DNA of 64,000 bases. It comes from Candidatus Enterococcus wittei. GTDB taxonomy: Bacteria; Bacillota; Bacilli; Lactobacillales; Enterococcaceae. The notes below the pieces were generated by a model. It was not told the DNA's origin. It made no database searches and was given only the letters and a program-made list of their open reading frames with translations. Within the stretch, counting starts at the first letter, position 1. Every line of letters begins with the position of its first letter. Both the position numbers and the translations under genes were made by a program. Shown piece by piece: positions 47,978-56,487 of this stretch. The stretch spans positions 528,826-592,825 of the forward strand of contig NZ_NGMO01000002.1 of NCBI RefSeq assembly GCF_002140175.1. Reading direction: 5' to 3'.

Positions 47978-49978
47978 TTGAAAGCATACATGCAACGAAT
48001 GGGTCGTTCTTTGATGCTTCCAGTAGCGGTGTTACCAGCTGCATCATTGCTAGTTGGTATAGCAAATTGGTTAGTAGGATTGGGGATCAGCAATGCAGGC
48101 ACCACTTTTCTGATGAATGCAGGATTAGCGATTTTAAACCATTTAGCTTTATTATTCGCAGTCGGACTAGCCTTAGGGATGTCAAAAGACAAAGATGGAT
48201 CAGCAGCATTGGCTGGACTAGTTGCCTATTTGATCCCGCAAACTGTTTTAGCGGCGGATTCAGTCCAAGGGTTACTGCATCTAGGGGATATTACTGAAGT
48301 TAATCCAGCGTTTAATACGATGGATAATAATGTATTTGTGGGGATCATAGCTGGCTTAGTCGCAGCTGAAATGTATAACCGATTTAGTCAAGTGAGATTA
48401 CCGATGGCATTGTCATTTTTTAGTGGGAAGCGATTAGTGCCAATCATGTCAGCCCTTAGCATGTTGGGGATATCCGCAATTTTATTATTTATTTGGCCAA
48501 GTGTGTATGATGTTTTAGTTTCTTTTGGTGAAAGTATCTCGCAGTTAGGATTTGTCGGTGCTGGGTTGTATGGTTTATTCAATCGGTTATTGATACCAAC
48601 TGGATTACATCATGCGCTGAATTCGGTTTTCTGGTTTGATGTAGCTGGGATCAACGATATCGGCAATTTTTTAGCAGGTCAACAAGCCTTAGATAATGGG
48701 AAAGCGATTATTGGGCAAACTGGGATGTATCAAGCTGGCTTTTTCCCAGTGATGATGTTCGGATTGCCGGCTGGTGCATTAGCGATTTATCAATGCGCAC
48801 GCCCCGAAAAGAAAAAACAAACAGCATCCTTGATGCTTGCAGCTGCTTTTGCTGCGTTTTTTACCGGCGTAACTGAGCCTTTAGAATTCTCGTTTATGTT
48901 TGTAGCGTGGCCTTTATATGTATTACACGCTATATTTACAGGTATTTCCTTAGCAGTAAGTGCCTTTTTCCATTGGACAGCTGGGTTTGCTTTTAGTGCT
49001 GGTTTTGTCGATTACTTTTTGTCTTTAGAAAACCCTGTAGCCAATTATCCCTTGATGTTGTTACTTCAAGGATTAGTGTTTGCTGCAATCTATTATTTTG
49101 GGTTTCGCTTTGCCATCAAGAAATTCAATTTGCTGACACCAGGAAGAGAAACAGTAGATGGGGAAGAAACGCCGGATGTGGCGGTTGATAATAGTGATTT
49201 TTCACAAATGGCTGCCACTATTTATGAAGCGCTTGGGGGTAAAGAAAATATCCAAACAATCGATAATTGCACGACTCGTTTGCGTTTGCAAGTCAAGGAT
49301 ACAGCTTTGGTTGATCAAGAAAAGATCAAAAGGACAGGTGTTCCAGGTGTCAAGGTCATTGACCAAACGAATATTCAAGTCATCGTAGGTACACAAGTTC
49401 AATTTGTAGCAGATGAAATGATCAAGCTTTATCAAGGAACGCAATACTCAATAGCTAATGAAAAAGAAAGTATGCAATCTCCGATCAAAGAAGTAAAAAA
49501 TCAATCAGAGAATCATCCGTCTAAGAAAGAGTTAGCACTTTACGCACCAGTAAATGGTCGACTCATTCCAATTACCGAAGTTTCTGATCCAGTATTTGCA
49601 GAAAAAATGATGGGAGATGGCTACGCAGTCATTCCTGAAACAAACGAGATTTTTGCACCAATCAGCGGGACGATTATGAATATCTTCCCAACGAAGCATG
49701 CCTTAGGGATAAAAACGGATACCGGGATCGAAGTCTTGTTGCATATGGGGATCAATACGGTAGAGTTAATGGGAGAACCATTCACACTTTACGTGAAGGA
49801 AGGTCAGCAAATCAACCGAGGGCAATTGATTGCCGAGGTGGACCTTTCTTTGTTGGAAAAAGCAGAGAAAAAAACAGATATGATCGTTGTGTTTACAAAC
49901 GGGGATGCAGTAGAACAATTAACGATTCAAGCAAATCCTTTCGTAAAGGCAAACGAAAGGATCGGTGAAGTGAAGTAA
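47978..49978 (+). CDS. nagE: PTS EIICBA permease, N-acetylglucosamine type
   Basis: This 666-aa protein starts at TTG 47978. GAGGAGG at 47963-47969 is the ribosome site; the longer frame from ATG 47945 would translate it as a Glu run. The IIC domain has MGRSLMLPVAVLPAASLLVG, PTGLHHALNSVFWFD and GVTEPLEFSFMF. IIB has phospho-Cys in TIDNCTTRLRL and IIA has the His site in VLLHMGINTV. The IIC motifs match E. coli NagE better than PtsG, so GlcNAc is the likely substrate, delivered as GlcNAc-6-phosphate. The gene is monocistronic with a strong terminator. Confidence 0.85.
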   Translation: MKAYMQRMGRSLMLPVAVLPAASLLVGIANWLVGLGISNAGTTFLMNAGLAILNHLALLFAVGLALGMSKDKDGSAALAGLVAYLIPQTVLAADSVQGLLHLGDITEVNPAFNTMDNNVFVGIIAGLVAAEMYNRFSQVRLPMALSFFSGKRLVPIMSALSMLGISAILLFIWPSVYDVLVSFGESISQLGFVGAGLYGLFNRLLIPTGLHHALNSVFWFDVAGINDIGNFLAGQQALDNGKAIIGQTGMYQAGFFPVMMFGLPAGALAIYQCARPEKKKQTASLMLAAAFAAFFTGVTEPLEFSFMFVAWPLYVLHAIFTGISLAVSAFFHWTAGFAFSAGFVDYFLSLENPVANYPLMLLLQGLVFAAIYYFGFRFAIKKFNLLTPGRETVDGEETPDVAVDNSDFSQMAATIYEALGGKENIQTIDNCTTRLRLQVKDTALVDQEKIKRTGVPGVKVIDQTNIQVIVGTQVQFVADEMIKLYQGTQYSIANEKESMQSPIKEVKNQSENHPSKKELALYAPVNGRLIPITEVSDPVFAEKMMGDGYAVIPETNEIFAPISGTIMNIFPTKHALGIKTDTGIEVLLHMGINTVELMGEPFTLYVKEGQQINRGQLIAEVDLSLLEKAEKKTDMIVVFTNGDAVEQLTIQANPFVKANERIGEVK

Positions 49979-50003
49979 TCGATCGGAGAAACTATCGTTA
50001 TTT

Positions 50004-50045
50004 AAAAAGGGAAGAAGGTCAGTGAAGTCACATCTTCCCTTTTTT
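50004..50045 (+). terminator. Terminator after nagE
   Basis: AAAAAGGGAAGA pairs with TCTTCCCTTTTTT. Confidence 0.85.
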
Positions 50046-50049
50046 AGAG

Positions 50050-50146
50050 GAGCGTGAAACAAAAGTATGATTTACTCTTGTTTCACGCTCTAAATACGGA
50101 TAAATGGCGGAATCGAAGGAGTTAACCGCTTGTCCCAGCCCCTTGA
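50050..50146. repeat. Intergenic repeat family A, copy 3
   Basis: A 41-base unit (50050-50090) has perfectly complementary arms GAGCGTGAAACAA and TTGTTTCACGCTC. A shortened tail with GTTAACCGCTTGTCCCAGCC follows. It ends at the stop codon of the minus-strand YbjQ gene. Confidence 0.75.
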
Positions 50147-50148
50147 CT

Positions 50149-50469
50149 CTATACTAATTTGACAGCTGTCCCACTGCAAGTGACCATCAACATGCCATTG
50201 TCACTACCTAAAACTTCATAATCCATCTTCATTCCAATGATTGCATCAGCACCTAGTCCTTGTGCGCGTTTTGTCATTTCTTCTAGGGCTTCTTCTCTAG
50301 CAACCATTAATTCATCTTCATAGCTTTTAGATCTACCGCCGAATACATTTCGTAATCCAGCACCCAAATCCTTTAAAACGTTGATACCAGTGATTACCTC
50401 TCCAAAAACAATTCCTTGGTAAGCTGCCACTGTCTGATTCTCTACATTGTTTGTAGTTGTAATGATCAT
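50149..50469 (-). CDS. YbjQ/DUF74 family protein
   Basis: This 106-aa protein starts at ATG 50469 (AAGGAG 8 bases upstream; a GTG three codons earlier is less likely). It has [40 protein letters not shown] and the conserved [16 protein letters not shown]. Members form pentameric barrels once proposed to bind metals; the function is unclear. It stands alone, convergent with nagE, and its 3' end touches repeat family A. Confidence 0.85.
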   Translation of the reverse strand: MIITTTNNVENQTVAAYQGIVFGEVITGINVLKDLGAGLRNVFGGRSKSYEDELMVAREEALEEMTKRAQGLGADAIIGMKMDYEVLGSDNGMLMVTCSGTAVKLV

Positions 50470-50645
50470 TTTGATCACTCCTTTCTTTAAGAAAAGTATA
50501 GCAAATTTCTTTAACCAATAGTCAATTTACAGTGACTTGTAATAAAAACTATAGACAATATCAGCGCATTGTTTCCACTAAACCAATGAGTTGTTATATA
50601 CTGGAAATGTACCTTAGAAAAAATCATATTTGTATAACACGAAAA

Positions 50646-50659
50646 TGAAAACGCAACCA
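50646..50659 (+). promoter_or_regulatory. cre-like site upstream of dhaM
   Basis: TGAAAACGCAACCA matches the cre consensus at 12 of 14 positions, 35 bases before dhaM. Confidence 0.45.
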
Positions 50660-50694
50660 AAACAAATATTCCTAAAAGCAAGGGGAGAAGCTAG

Positions 50695-51090
50695 ATGAAA
50701 AAAAGTATTTTGTTGCTTTCTCATAGTCAAAAAGTGACAGATGGGATTAAAGAGATGATTGAGCAAATGCAACAATCCGAAGAGGTTGAGATTTTATCTC
50801 TAGGAGGGATTGAAGAAGGGCGTCTGGGTTCTGATCCGATGAAAATCGTGGATGCGATCAATCAAACAGATTCTTCTGCCTATTTTGTTTTTGCAGATAT
50901 TGGTAGTGCGGTGATGAATTCAGAGTTAGCAAAAGAATTTTTAACGGAGGAACAACAAAAAAATTATTATCTAGTTGATGCGCCAATCGTTGAAGGCGCT
51001 TTTGCGGCAGCTATTACTGCAGGTAATACGGATAATCCTCAACAAATCATAGACGAAGCGCAACAAGCAGGAAAGGAAGGGTGGAAGTAA
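50695..51090 (+). CDS. dhaM: Dihydroxyacetone kinase phosphotransfer subunit DhaM (EIIA domain only)
   Basis: This 131-aa protein has the mannose-EIIA-like fold. The N-terminal ILLLSHSQKVTDGI contains the phosphorylated His10, and FADIGSAVMNSELA is a family motif. It passes phosphate from HPr to the ADP bound on DhaL. Unlike E. coli DhaM it lacks fused HPr and EI-like domains, as usual in Firmicutes. AAGGGGAG precedes the ATG. It heads dhaM-dhaK-dhaL; no glycerol dehydrogenase gene is adjacent. Confidence 0.9.
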   Translation: MKKSILLLSHSQKVTDGIKEMIEQMQQSEEVEILSLGGIEEGRLGSDPMKIVDAINQTDSSAYFVFADIGSAVMNSELAKEFLTEEQQKNYYLVDAPIVEGAFAAAITAGNTDNPQQIIDEAQQAGKEGWK

Positions 51091-51091
51091 A

Positions 51092-52075
51092 ATGAAAAAA
51101 ATCATGAATGATCCCGGAACTATCGTTGAAGAAATGTTAGCAGGTATTGTTAAAAGTTATCCAGAACTCGTGCATCAGGTAGGCGATTCACGAGTTATTG
51201 CGAAAAATCATCAACGTGAACAAGTGGGACTCGTTTCTGGTGGCGGCAGTGGCCACGAACCCGCACATGCTGGCTTTGTGGGAACAGGTATGTTAAGTGT
51301 GGCTGTCTTAGGAGATGTCTTTACTTCGCCAACCCCTGATCAGATTCAAACTGCCATCAAAGAAGCGGATAAAGGTGAAGGTGTCCTATTGATCATCAAG
51401 AATTATACTGGTGATATCTTGAACTTTGAAATGGCGAAAGATATGGCAATGATGGATGGAATCGACGTAGAAGAAGTAGTAGTAGATGATGATATTGCAG
51501 TCGAAAATAGTACCTATACTGCCGGGAAAAGGGGAGTAGCAGGAACAGTCCTCGTCCATAAAATCCTTGGAGACGCTGCTAGGAATGGGGCTAGTCTTTC
51601 CGAATTAAAAGAATTAGGTGATCGAGTAGTAGCGAAAATCAAAACGATTGGGGTAGCCCTCAGAGCAGCGACTGTACCGGAAGTTGGTAAACCAGGATTT
51701 GAGTTAGCTGAAGATGAAATTGAATACGGCGTGGGGATACATGGTGAACCAGGGTATCGTCGAGAAAAGCTACATCCATCAAAAATGCTAGCCAAAGAAT
51801 TAGTGACGAAAATCTTAAGTGAATATCCAGAAAAGCCTAAAGAAGTCGGTGTATTAGTCAATGGCATGGGTGGAACACCTTTGATGGAACAGTTTGTCTT
51901 TATCAATGACATATTGATGTTATTAGAAAAAGAGAGTATAGAGGTAACGTTCCATAAAGTGGGTGATTTTATGACCTCTTTAGATATGCAAGGCATCTCT
52001 TTGACGGTTATCGATTTAACGAATACTGCTTGGAAAGCCGCTTTGACAAGCGACGTAGAAACAATCTCATGGTGA
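51092..52075 (+). CDS. dhaK: Dihydroxyacetone kinase subunit DhaK
   Basis: This 327-aa subunit binds dihydroxyacetone covalently through a His. The GLVSGGGSGHEPAHAGFVGT motif carries the glycine loop and candidate hemiaminal His, and GDVFTSPTPDQI and LLIIKNYTGDILNFEMA follow. It starts one base after dhaM (GGAAGGGTGG upstream). Together with DhaL and DhaM it makes dihydroxyacetone phosphate using PEP via the PTS, linking to glycerol metabolism at glpKOF. Confidence 0.95.
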   Translation: MKKIMNDPGTIVEEMLAGIVKSYPELVHQVGDSRVIAKNHQREQVGLVSGGGSGHEPAHAGFVGTGMLSVAVLGDVFTSPTPDQIQTAIKEADKGEGVLLIIKNYTGDILNFEMAKDMAMMDGIDVEEVVVDDDIAVENSTYTAGKRGVAGTVLVHKILGDAARNGASLSELKELGDRVVAKIKTIGVALRAATVPEVGKPGFELAEDEIEYGVGIHGEPGYRREKLHPSKMLAKELVTKILSEYPEKPKEVGVLVNGMGGTPLMEQFVFINDILMLLEKESIEVTFHKVGDFMTSLDMQGISLTVIDLTNTAWKAALTSDVETISW

Positions 52076-52083
52076 AGGATGGA

Positions 52084-52689
52084 ATGACAATGGAATGGAC
52101 AACAGAGAAAGTACAAGCATGGTTGACTGATTTTACAGAAGCAATTAAAGAAAACAAAGCCTATCTCAGTGACTTAGACACACCAATTGGTGATGGTGAT
52201 CATGGGAATAACATGGGAAGAGGAGTTACAGCTTACGAAGAAGCTATGAAGAAAGAAGAACCTGAAACGATCAGCGATACCTTTAAAACTCTATCCATGG
52301 CAATGATCTCTAAAGTTGGAGGTGCTTCGGGTCCGCTCTATGGTTCTGCATTTATGAATATGATGAAAGCAACAAAAGGACTTGAACGCATTGATTCGCA
52401 AACGCAATTAGGAGCAATCATTCGTGAAGGCGCAAATGCCATTCAAACGAGAGGTAAAGCAGAAAAAGAGGATAAGACGATGTTAGATGTCTGGTTCCCC
52501 GTGGCAGATGCTCTAGAAAAAGAAGGATTAACGGAAGAAGTCATTGAACAAGCGAAGGAACACACGAGCGGGTTGATTGCTAAAAAAGGACGAGCTTCTT
52601 ACTTAGGTGAACGCTCAGAAGGGCATATTGATCCAGGTGCGGCTTCCAGTGCGATCTTATTCATGACAATGTTAGAAAACATGAGATAA
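52084..52689 (+). CDS. dhaL: Dihydroxyacetone kinase ADP-binding subunit DhaL
   Basis: This protein of about 201 aa has DTPIGDGDHGNNMGRG, whose Asp residues hold Mg-ADP, and SKVGGASGPLYGSAFMNM. A C-terminal helical segment YLGERSEGHIDPGAASSAIL follows. Candidate starts are ATG 52084 and ATG 52090, with AAGGA at 52075-52079; a longer frame into dhaK is not credible. It lies 8 bases after the dhaK stop and is last in the operon. Confidence 0.92.
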   Translation: MTMEWTTEKVQAWLTDFTEAIKENKAYLSDLDTPIGDGDHGNNMGRGVTAYEEAMKKEEPETISDTFKTLSMAMISKVGGASGPLYGSAFMNMMKATKGLERIDSQTQLGAIIREGANAIQTRGKAEKEDKTMLDVWFPVADALEKEGLTEEVIEQAKEHTSGLIAKKGRASYLGERSEGHIDPGAASSAILFMTMLENMR

Positions 52690-52829
52690 AGATAAAAAGA
52701 AAGTTTTTCGACTTTGATTGGAAAGCATACGGAGATAAAAGCATTTTTGTTTTATTTTTGATTAGTTGGCTTTTAGTTATGATATCTGATTTTCTTGTTA
52801 CCTTAGGTGGGGAAAGGGTGAAATACTTA

Positions 52830-52858
52830 TTGACAAAGAAAAAATAGCCCTTTAAGAT
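52830..52858 (+). promoter_or_regulatory. tyrS promoter
   Basis: TTGACA (52830-52835), a 17-base spacer and TAAGAT (52853-52858) lie directly upstream of the T-box leader. The stretch 52690-52829 holds no recognisable feature. Confidence 0.7.
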
Positions 52859-52869
52859 AGAAGATACAT

Positions 52870-53108
52870 CTATATATTATAAATAGACAGGGAATAAAAC
52901 GAAGTAGTGACGAAGCCAATGTTTCAGGAAGCTAGTGGATGCTGCGAACTAGTACAAGCTTTTGCATGAATTACATTTTAGGAGTCTATGGCACACAGCC
53001 ACGCGACAGCGTTACATGTTTGAGTGATATGTTTTTTAGGAAACATATAAACTGGGTGGTACCGCGAGTAAATTCGTCCCTTGACAAGATCGTCAAGGGA
53101 CTTTTTTT
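52870..53108 (+). promoter_or_regulatory. Tyrosine T-box riboswitch with terminator
   Basis: The T-box core GGGTGGTACCGCG (53054-53066) includes TGGT, complementary to the ACCA end of tRNA-Tyr. UAC at 52953-52955 in the Stem I region is the likely Tyr specifier. The terminator TCCCTTGAC/GTCAAGGGA with a T run lies at 53077-53108. Uncharged tRNA-Tyr should favour read-through into tyrS. Confidence 0.92.
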
Positions 53109-53181
53109 GTTTTAGTTTTAAAATTAAAGAGGCATGCTAGCAGATTCCTGCTTTCATAAAAAAGATACGGAGGACAATGGA

Positions 53182-54438
53182 ATGAATATTATTGATGAGT
53201 TAACATGGCGTGATGCTATTAATCAACAAACAAATGAAGAACGACTACGTGAACTAGTCGAAGAAAAGAGCATCTCCCTTTATTGTGGCGTTGACCCTAC
53301 AGGTGACTCCATGCATATCGGACATTTGATCCCATTTATGATGATGAAAAGATTTCAGTTAGCTGGACATCATCCTTATATTCTGATCGGTGGAGGAACT
53401 GGAACAATCGGTGATCCAAGTGGTCGTATCACAGAACGTGTGTTGCAAACAATGGAACAAGTACAACACAATGTTGATGCACTTTCCAATCAAATGCGCA
53501 AACTTTTTGGCAAAGATGCGAATATCACTTTTGTCAATAACTACGACTGGCTATCCAAAATCTCTTTATTGGAATTTTTACGAGACTATGGGAAAAACTT
53601 CAATATCAATACGATGTTGGCAAAAGACATCGTTGCAAGTCGTTTAGAAGTTGGGATTTCATTTACAGAATTTACTTACCAAATCTTACAATCGATCGAC
53701 TTTTTACATTTACACAAAACTTATGATGTCCAATTACAAATTGGTGGGGCTGACCAATGGGGCAATATCACCGCTGGGTTAGACTTGATCCGCAAGTTAG
53801 TGGGACCAGAAGCTGAAGCCTTTGGACTAACGATTCCTTTGATGTTGAAAGCAGATGGAACGAAATTTGGGAAAACAGCTGGAGGGGCGATTTGGTTAGA
53901 TCCTGAAAAAACTTCACCTTATGAATTTTACCAATTCTGGTTGAACCAAGATGACCGTGATGTGGTAAAATACTTGAAATTCTTCACTTTCTTAACCCAA
54001 GATGAAATCAATGAATTAGCGCAAAAAGTTGAAACAGAACCAGAAAAACGGGAAGCGCAACGTCGTCTAGCAGAAGAAGTCACACGTTTTGTCCATAGTG
54101 AAGAAGCTTTACAAGAAGCACAAAGAATCACCGCTGCCTTGTTCTCAGGAAATATCAAAGAACTAAATGCAACAGAGATTGCACAAGGGTTTGGAAACAT
54201 GCCAAATGTTGAAATTTCAAGTACTCCTGAAAACATCGTGGAATTACTCGTTGCTACAAAAATTGAACCATCGAAACGTCAAGCACGTGAAGATGTTAAA
54301 AATGGCGCAATCAGTATCAATGGGGAACGTATAACTGATCTGGATTTTGTTATCGATCCATCTGAAGAATTTGATGGGAAATTCGTGGTCATCAGAAAAG
54401 GGAAGAAACGCTACTTCTTAGCGAAAGTCATCGATTAG
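53182..54438 (+). CDS. tyrS: Tyrosyl-tRNA synthetase
   Basis: This 418-aa class I synthetase, of standard length, starts at ATG 53182 (GGAGGACAATGGA upstream); the upstream open frame is rejected. It has the HIGH motif in DSMHIGHLIPFMMMKRFQL, the tyrosine-site segment QILQSIDFLHLHKTYDVQLQ and a KMSKS equivalent KFGKT. A C-terminal S4 RNA-binding domain (SKRQAREDVKNGAISINGER) follows. It charges tRNA-Tyr and is controlled by the T-box leader. Terminators at 54533 and 54631 follow. Confidence 0.97.
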   Translation: MNIIDELTWRDAINQQTNEERLRELVEEKSISLYCGVDPTGDSMHIGHLIPFMMMKRFQLAGHHPYILIGGGTGTIGDPSGRITERVLQTMEQVQHNVDALSNQMRKLFGKDANITFVNNYDWLSKISLLEFLRDYGKNFNINTMLAKDIVASRLEVGISFTEFTYQILQSIDFLHLHKTYDVQLQIGGADQWGNITAGLDLIRKLVGPEAEAFGLTIPLMLKADGTKFGKTAGGAIWLDPEKTSPYEFYQFWLNQDDRDVVKYLKFFTFLTQDEINELAQKVETEPEKREAQRRLAEEVTRFVHSEEALQEAQRITAALFSGNIKELNATEIAQGFGNMPNVEISSTPENIVELLVATKIEPSKRQAREDVKNGAISINGERITDLDFVIDPSEEFDGKFVVIRKGKKRYFLAKVID

Positions 54439-54532
54439 ACGGTTGGTTGTGATTTTCCAATAAGTCATTTAATAGAAACTCTCTTTTTTTTAAAAAGAAA
54501 TAGAGAATATCACAGAATCAATCGAAGAAGTG

Positions 54533-54576
54533 AGTGGGGACTGTGTGTCTCAATTTGGAGATTCTCCACTTTTTTG
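54533..54576 (+). terminator. Terminator downstream of tyrS
   Basis: AGTGGGGA pairs with TCTCCACT (one wobble or mismatch), followed by TTTTTT. Confidence 0.65.
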
Positions 54577-54630
54577 AAAGTTTTACTTACTGCAAAAAAT
54601 CAGCAGAGGAAAAATTGATTACTTTTGTTT

Positions 54631-54665
54631 AAAGGGATAGGCAGAATGGTGCCTGTCCCTTTTTT
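54631..54665 (+). terminator. Second terminator between tyrS and the cas9 remnant
   Basis: AAAGGGATAGGCA pairs with TGCCTGTCCCTTT, followed by T. No gene lies directly upstream of it. In type II-A loci a tracrRNA ends with such a hairpin, but no anti-repeat can be verified here. Confidence 0.65.
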
Positions 54666-54819
54666 GAATGTGCTAAAAATTTTCAGCAACAAATATAAGT
54701 TGATAATAAATAATACAAACAAATATAAAAAATGAAAAAAGATGAAATTGAATCTAAAAAATATTTTCGTATAATTGGCTAAATATGAGATAATAAAAAT
54801 AAAAAAAGAGGATAAACAT

Positions 54820-54876
54820 ATGCCTAAATACAGTATTGGTTTAGATATTGGGATTGCTAGTGTTGGTTGGTCGTAG
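54820..54876 (+). pseudogene. cas9 5'-end remnant (18 codons)
   Basis: ATG 54820, preceded by AAAGAGGAT, encodes MPKYSIGLDIGIASVGWS and then TAG. This is the Cas9 start with the RuvC-I motif (catalytic Asp at residue 9). Sequence after the stop no longer resembles Cas9. The rest of the gene, cas1/cas2/csn2 and any repeat array are absent from this region, implying a deletion that brought the bacteriocin-like cluster next to the stub. Confidence 0.8.
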
Positions 54877-54965
54877 CTTGATAAACGAAGAGACACTGCT
54901 GATTTGTATCTCTTTCGTTTAAAGGATAATTTCTGGGCAATACATTCTGTTTCCTAAAACTTCAA

Positions 54966-55400
54966 ATGACAATAGGTGACGATTATACCCTCAAAACAAC
55001 AACAAGTTATTCTAACAACGATAATTTGGATGTATCTATACAAAAAGACGAGAATGGTGACCTTATGGTAGTAAAAATGGAAACAAAAGCTCGTGCTAAT
55101 GTTGCAAGATGGGGAGCATGGCAATATACTCATATTGCTTTAAGTACTGGCGTAACAGCTGGAGCTATAAATACTGCCTACTCTAAAGGAATTGGTTCTG
55201 TTTTAGGTATCTTTGGTTTGCCTGGCTGGGCAATAGGAAATCTTCTAACTGCAGCTGGTTGGACAAATTATGGTAATTCTCCAGGAAATGCAGTCGCTCG
55301 CCTATGGGATAAAAATCATAATGGTTGGGTAGGCTTTTACAAACGAACTGGTTATAATGGAGCGGGAAGGGCTGTGGCCACTGCTTATAAAACAGAGTAA
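54966..55400 (+). CDS. Bacteriocin-like protein, possibly truncated at the 5' end
   Basis: The 144-aa frame begins at ATG 54966 with no good ribosome site or signal peptide. Its N-terminus (MTIGDDYTLKTTTSYSNNDN) looks like propeptide, and the C-terminal half is Gly/Ala-rich and hydrophobic (ALSTGVTAGAINTAYSKGIG; GIFGLPGWAIGNLLTAAGW), ending Trp/Tyr-rich and basic. The layout parallels the precursor at 19311. A small membrane protein follows 20 bases later. Loss of the leader by the same deletion that removed cas9 is plausible. The toxin class is not recognised. Confidence 0.55.
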   Translation: MTIGDDYTLKTTTSYSNNDNLDVSIQKDENGDLMVVKMETKARANVARWGAWQYTHIALSTGVTAGAINTAYSKGIGSVLGIFGLPGWAIGNLLTAAGWTNYGNSPGNAVARLWDKNHNGWVGFYKRTGYNGAGRAVATAYKTE

Positions 55401-55420
55401 ATAATACAAAAGGAGAACCT

Positions 55421-55621
55421 ATGAAAGCTAAAATAGATTTATTCTACGAAAAACATCCTTATCTCGTCCTTTTGATCAATTTGTTGCTAGGTAGTATTAT
55501 CGGAATTTCTGTTGAATATTTACTCAATAATGACTTTATAGGTTCTGGTTTCTATACGGTTTTGTTTTTAAGTCTTCTTGAAGCTTTTTCAATTTACAGG
55601 AAATCCAAAAAAAATAAATAA
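55421..55621 (+). CDS. Immunity-like small membrane protein
   Basis: This 66-aa protein has two hydrophobic segments (about 12-30 and 40-56), a KHPYL motif near the N-terminus and a basic tail KKNK. AGGAGAACCT precedes the ATG. It lies directly after a bacteriocin-like gene. It is clearly paralogous to the protein at 55975 (shared KHPYL, EY-x-x-N-x-x-F, G-x-Y and KKNK). Immunity function is inferred. Confidence 0.7.
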   Translation: MKAKIDLFYEKHPYLVLLINLLLGSIIGISVEYLLNNDFIGSGFYTVLFLSLLEAFSIYRKSKKNK

Positions 55622-55627
55622 CTTCAA

Positions 55628-55658
55628 AGTTCCTTTTATTAGTAGGGACTTTTTGTTG
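55628..55658 (+). terminator. Terminator after the immunity-like gene
   Basis: AAAGTTCC pairs with GGGACTTT with one wobble, followed by T. From here to 55878 only AT-rich sequence is seen. Confidence 0.6.
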
Positions 55659-55878
55659 CTTATAGCAAGCAATAAAGTATACCCTGTTGTTTTGTACTCT
55701 CAATAATTTCCTAATAATAATAAAAATTTATTTCGGAAAAATCTAAGCTTTTAGCTGTAGGCGAACATAAATAGTACATAGACGATTATGATCTCAAAAA
55801 GACATTTTACGATTCCTTTAAAAAGCAATCTATATTAGATGCTATAGTAATACTTATAATCCACTTAAAAAGGAGTGA

Positions 55879-55974
55879 ATGAAAGTGTTGTTGGTTCAGC
55901 GAGGTTCTGTAAAATACCTGTGGGAGCGATACAATGGTTACAAAGTGGGCTCTAGTGAGGGAATGACAGACTGA
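55879..55974 (+). CDS. Short 31-aa open frame before the second immunity-like gene
   Basis: ATG 55879 has AAGGAG four bases upstream, with GTG 55885 as an alternative. The peptide is basic/aromatic (VKYLWERYNGYKVG) and may be the tail of a decayed bacteriocin gene. Its stop overlaps the next start by one base (TGAATG). Coding status is uncertain. Confidence 0.35.
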   Translation: MKVLLVQRGSVKYLWERYNGYKVGSSEGMTD

Positions 55975-56217
55975 ATGTTGAGAAAATCGTTGCTGCTATA
56001 TAGCACTTCACAAACTATGAATCGTAAAAAAATCATAAAAAAGCACCCTTATTTGAGTATAATTATCTTCGGATTAATTGCGAGTACATTTTGGATTACT
56101 ATAGAATATATAGTGAATAAGAATTTTGTTGCTAATGGCATCTATGGACTTTTGTTTTATTATGTAATTGCATTATCTAGTGTTAAATATAACCTGCCAA
56201 AAAAAAATAAAAAATAA
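55975..56217 (+). CDS. Second immunity-like small membrane protein
   Basis: The frame is 80 aa from ATG 55975; the conserved part begins at ATG 56017 (MNRKKIIKKHPYLSIIIFGL). There are two hydrophobic segments and a tail KKNKK. It is paralogous to the 55421 product, at moderate identity. No intact toxin gene is adjacent, so this looks like an orphan immunity gene. A terminator overlaps its 3' end. Confidence 0.6.
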   Translation: MLRKSLLLYSTSQTMNRKKIIKKHPYLSIIIFGLIASTFWITIEYIVNKNFVANGIYGLLFYYVIALSSVKYNLPKKNKK

Positions 56218-56271
56218 GTCGGAGACTCTGAAAATACTTTTTCATATTTTCGAGATTCTTCGGCTTATTTT
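56212..56271 (+). terminator. Terminator after the second immunity-like gene
   Basis: AATAAGTCGGAGACTCTGAAAATA pairs imperfectly with TATTTTCGAGATTCTTCGGCTTATT, followed by TTT. It closely resembles the hairpin at 27008. Confidence 0.75.
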
Positions 56272-56361
56272 CAAAAGGCGTACTATTAAAAAAAGAATAG
56301 ATAGATCAACTTCGAACAATGGTAGCGCAGGTTAATAGATGTGAAGAAGCATTTTCTGGTC

Positions 56362-56487
56362 TATTGTCTCAAATTCCGTCTTAATAATCGAAGCTGAACG
56401 TCTTCTTCACAACCTGGCTAATGGTGTTCTATCAGCTGATTTTCTTTCTTATCGCTTAGAGTAAAAGGCTGCTGTCACAACCTCTTT
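56362..56487. repeat. Intergenic repeat family B, copy at the malR 3' end
   Basis: TCCGTCTTAATAATCGAAGC, CTTCTTCACAACCTGGCTAA, TGGTGTTCTATCAGCTGATT and GGCTGCTGTCACAACCTC blocks appear in family order. The last block encodes the end and stop of malR. Confidence 0.65.

Noticed and set aside
54500-54820. tracrRNA for the cas9 remnant
   Set aside because: No repeat or anti-repeat partner is visible, so the hairpins are called terminators only.
54600-54896. A 98-aa minus-strand hydrophobic frame
   Set aside because: It is antisense to the terminator and cas9 stub, is low complexity and has no ribosome site.
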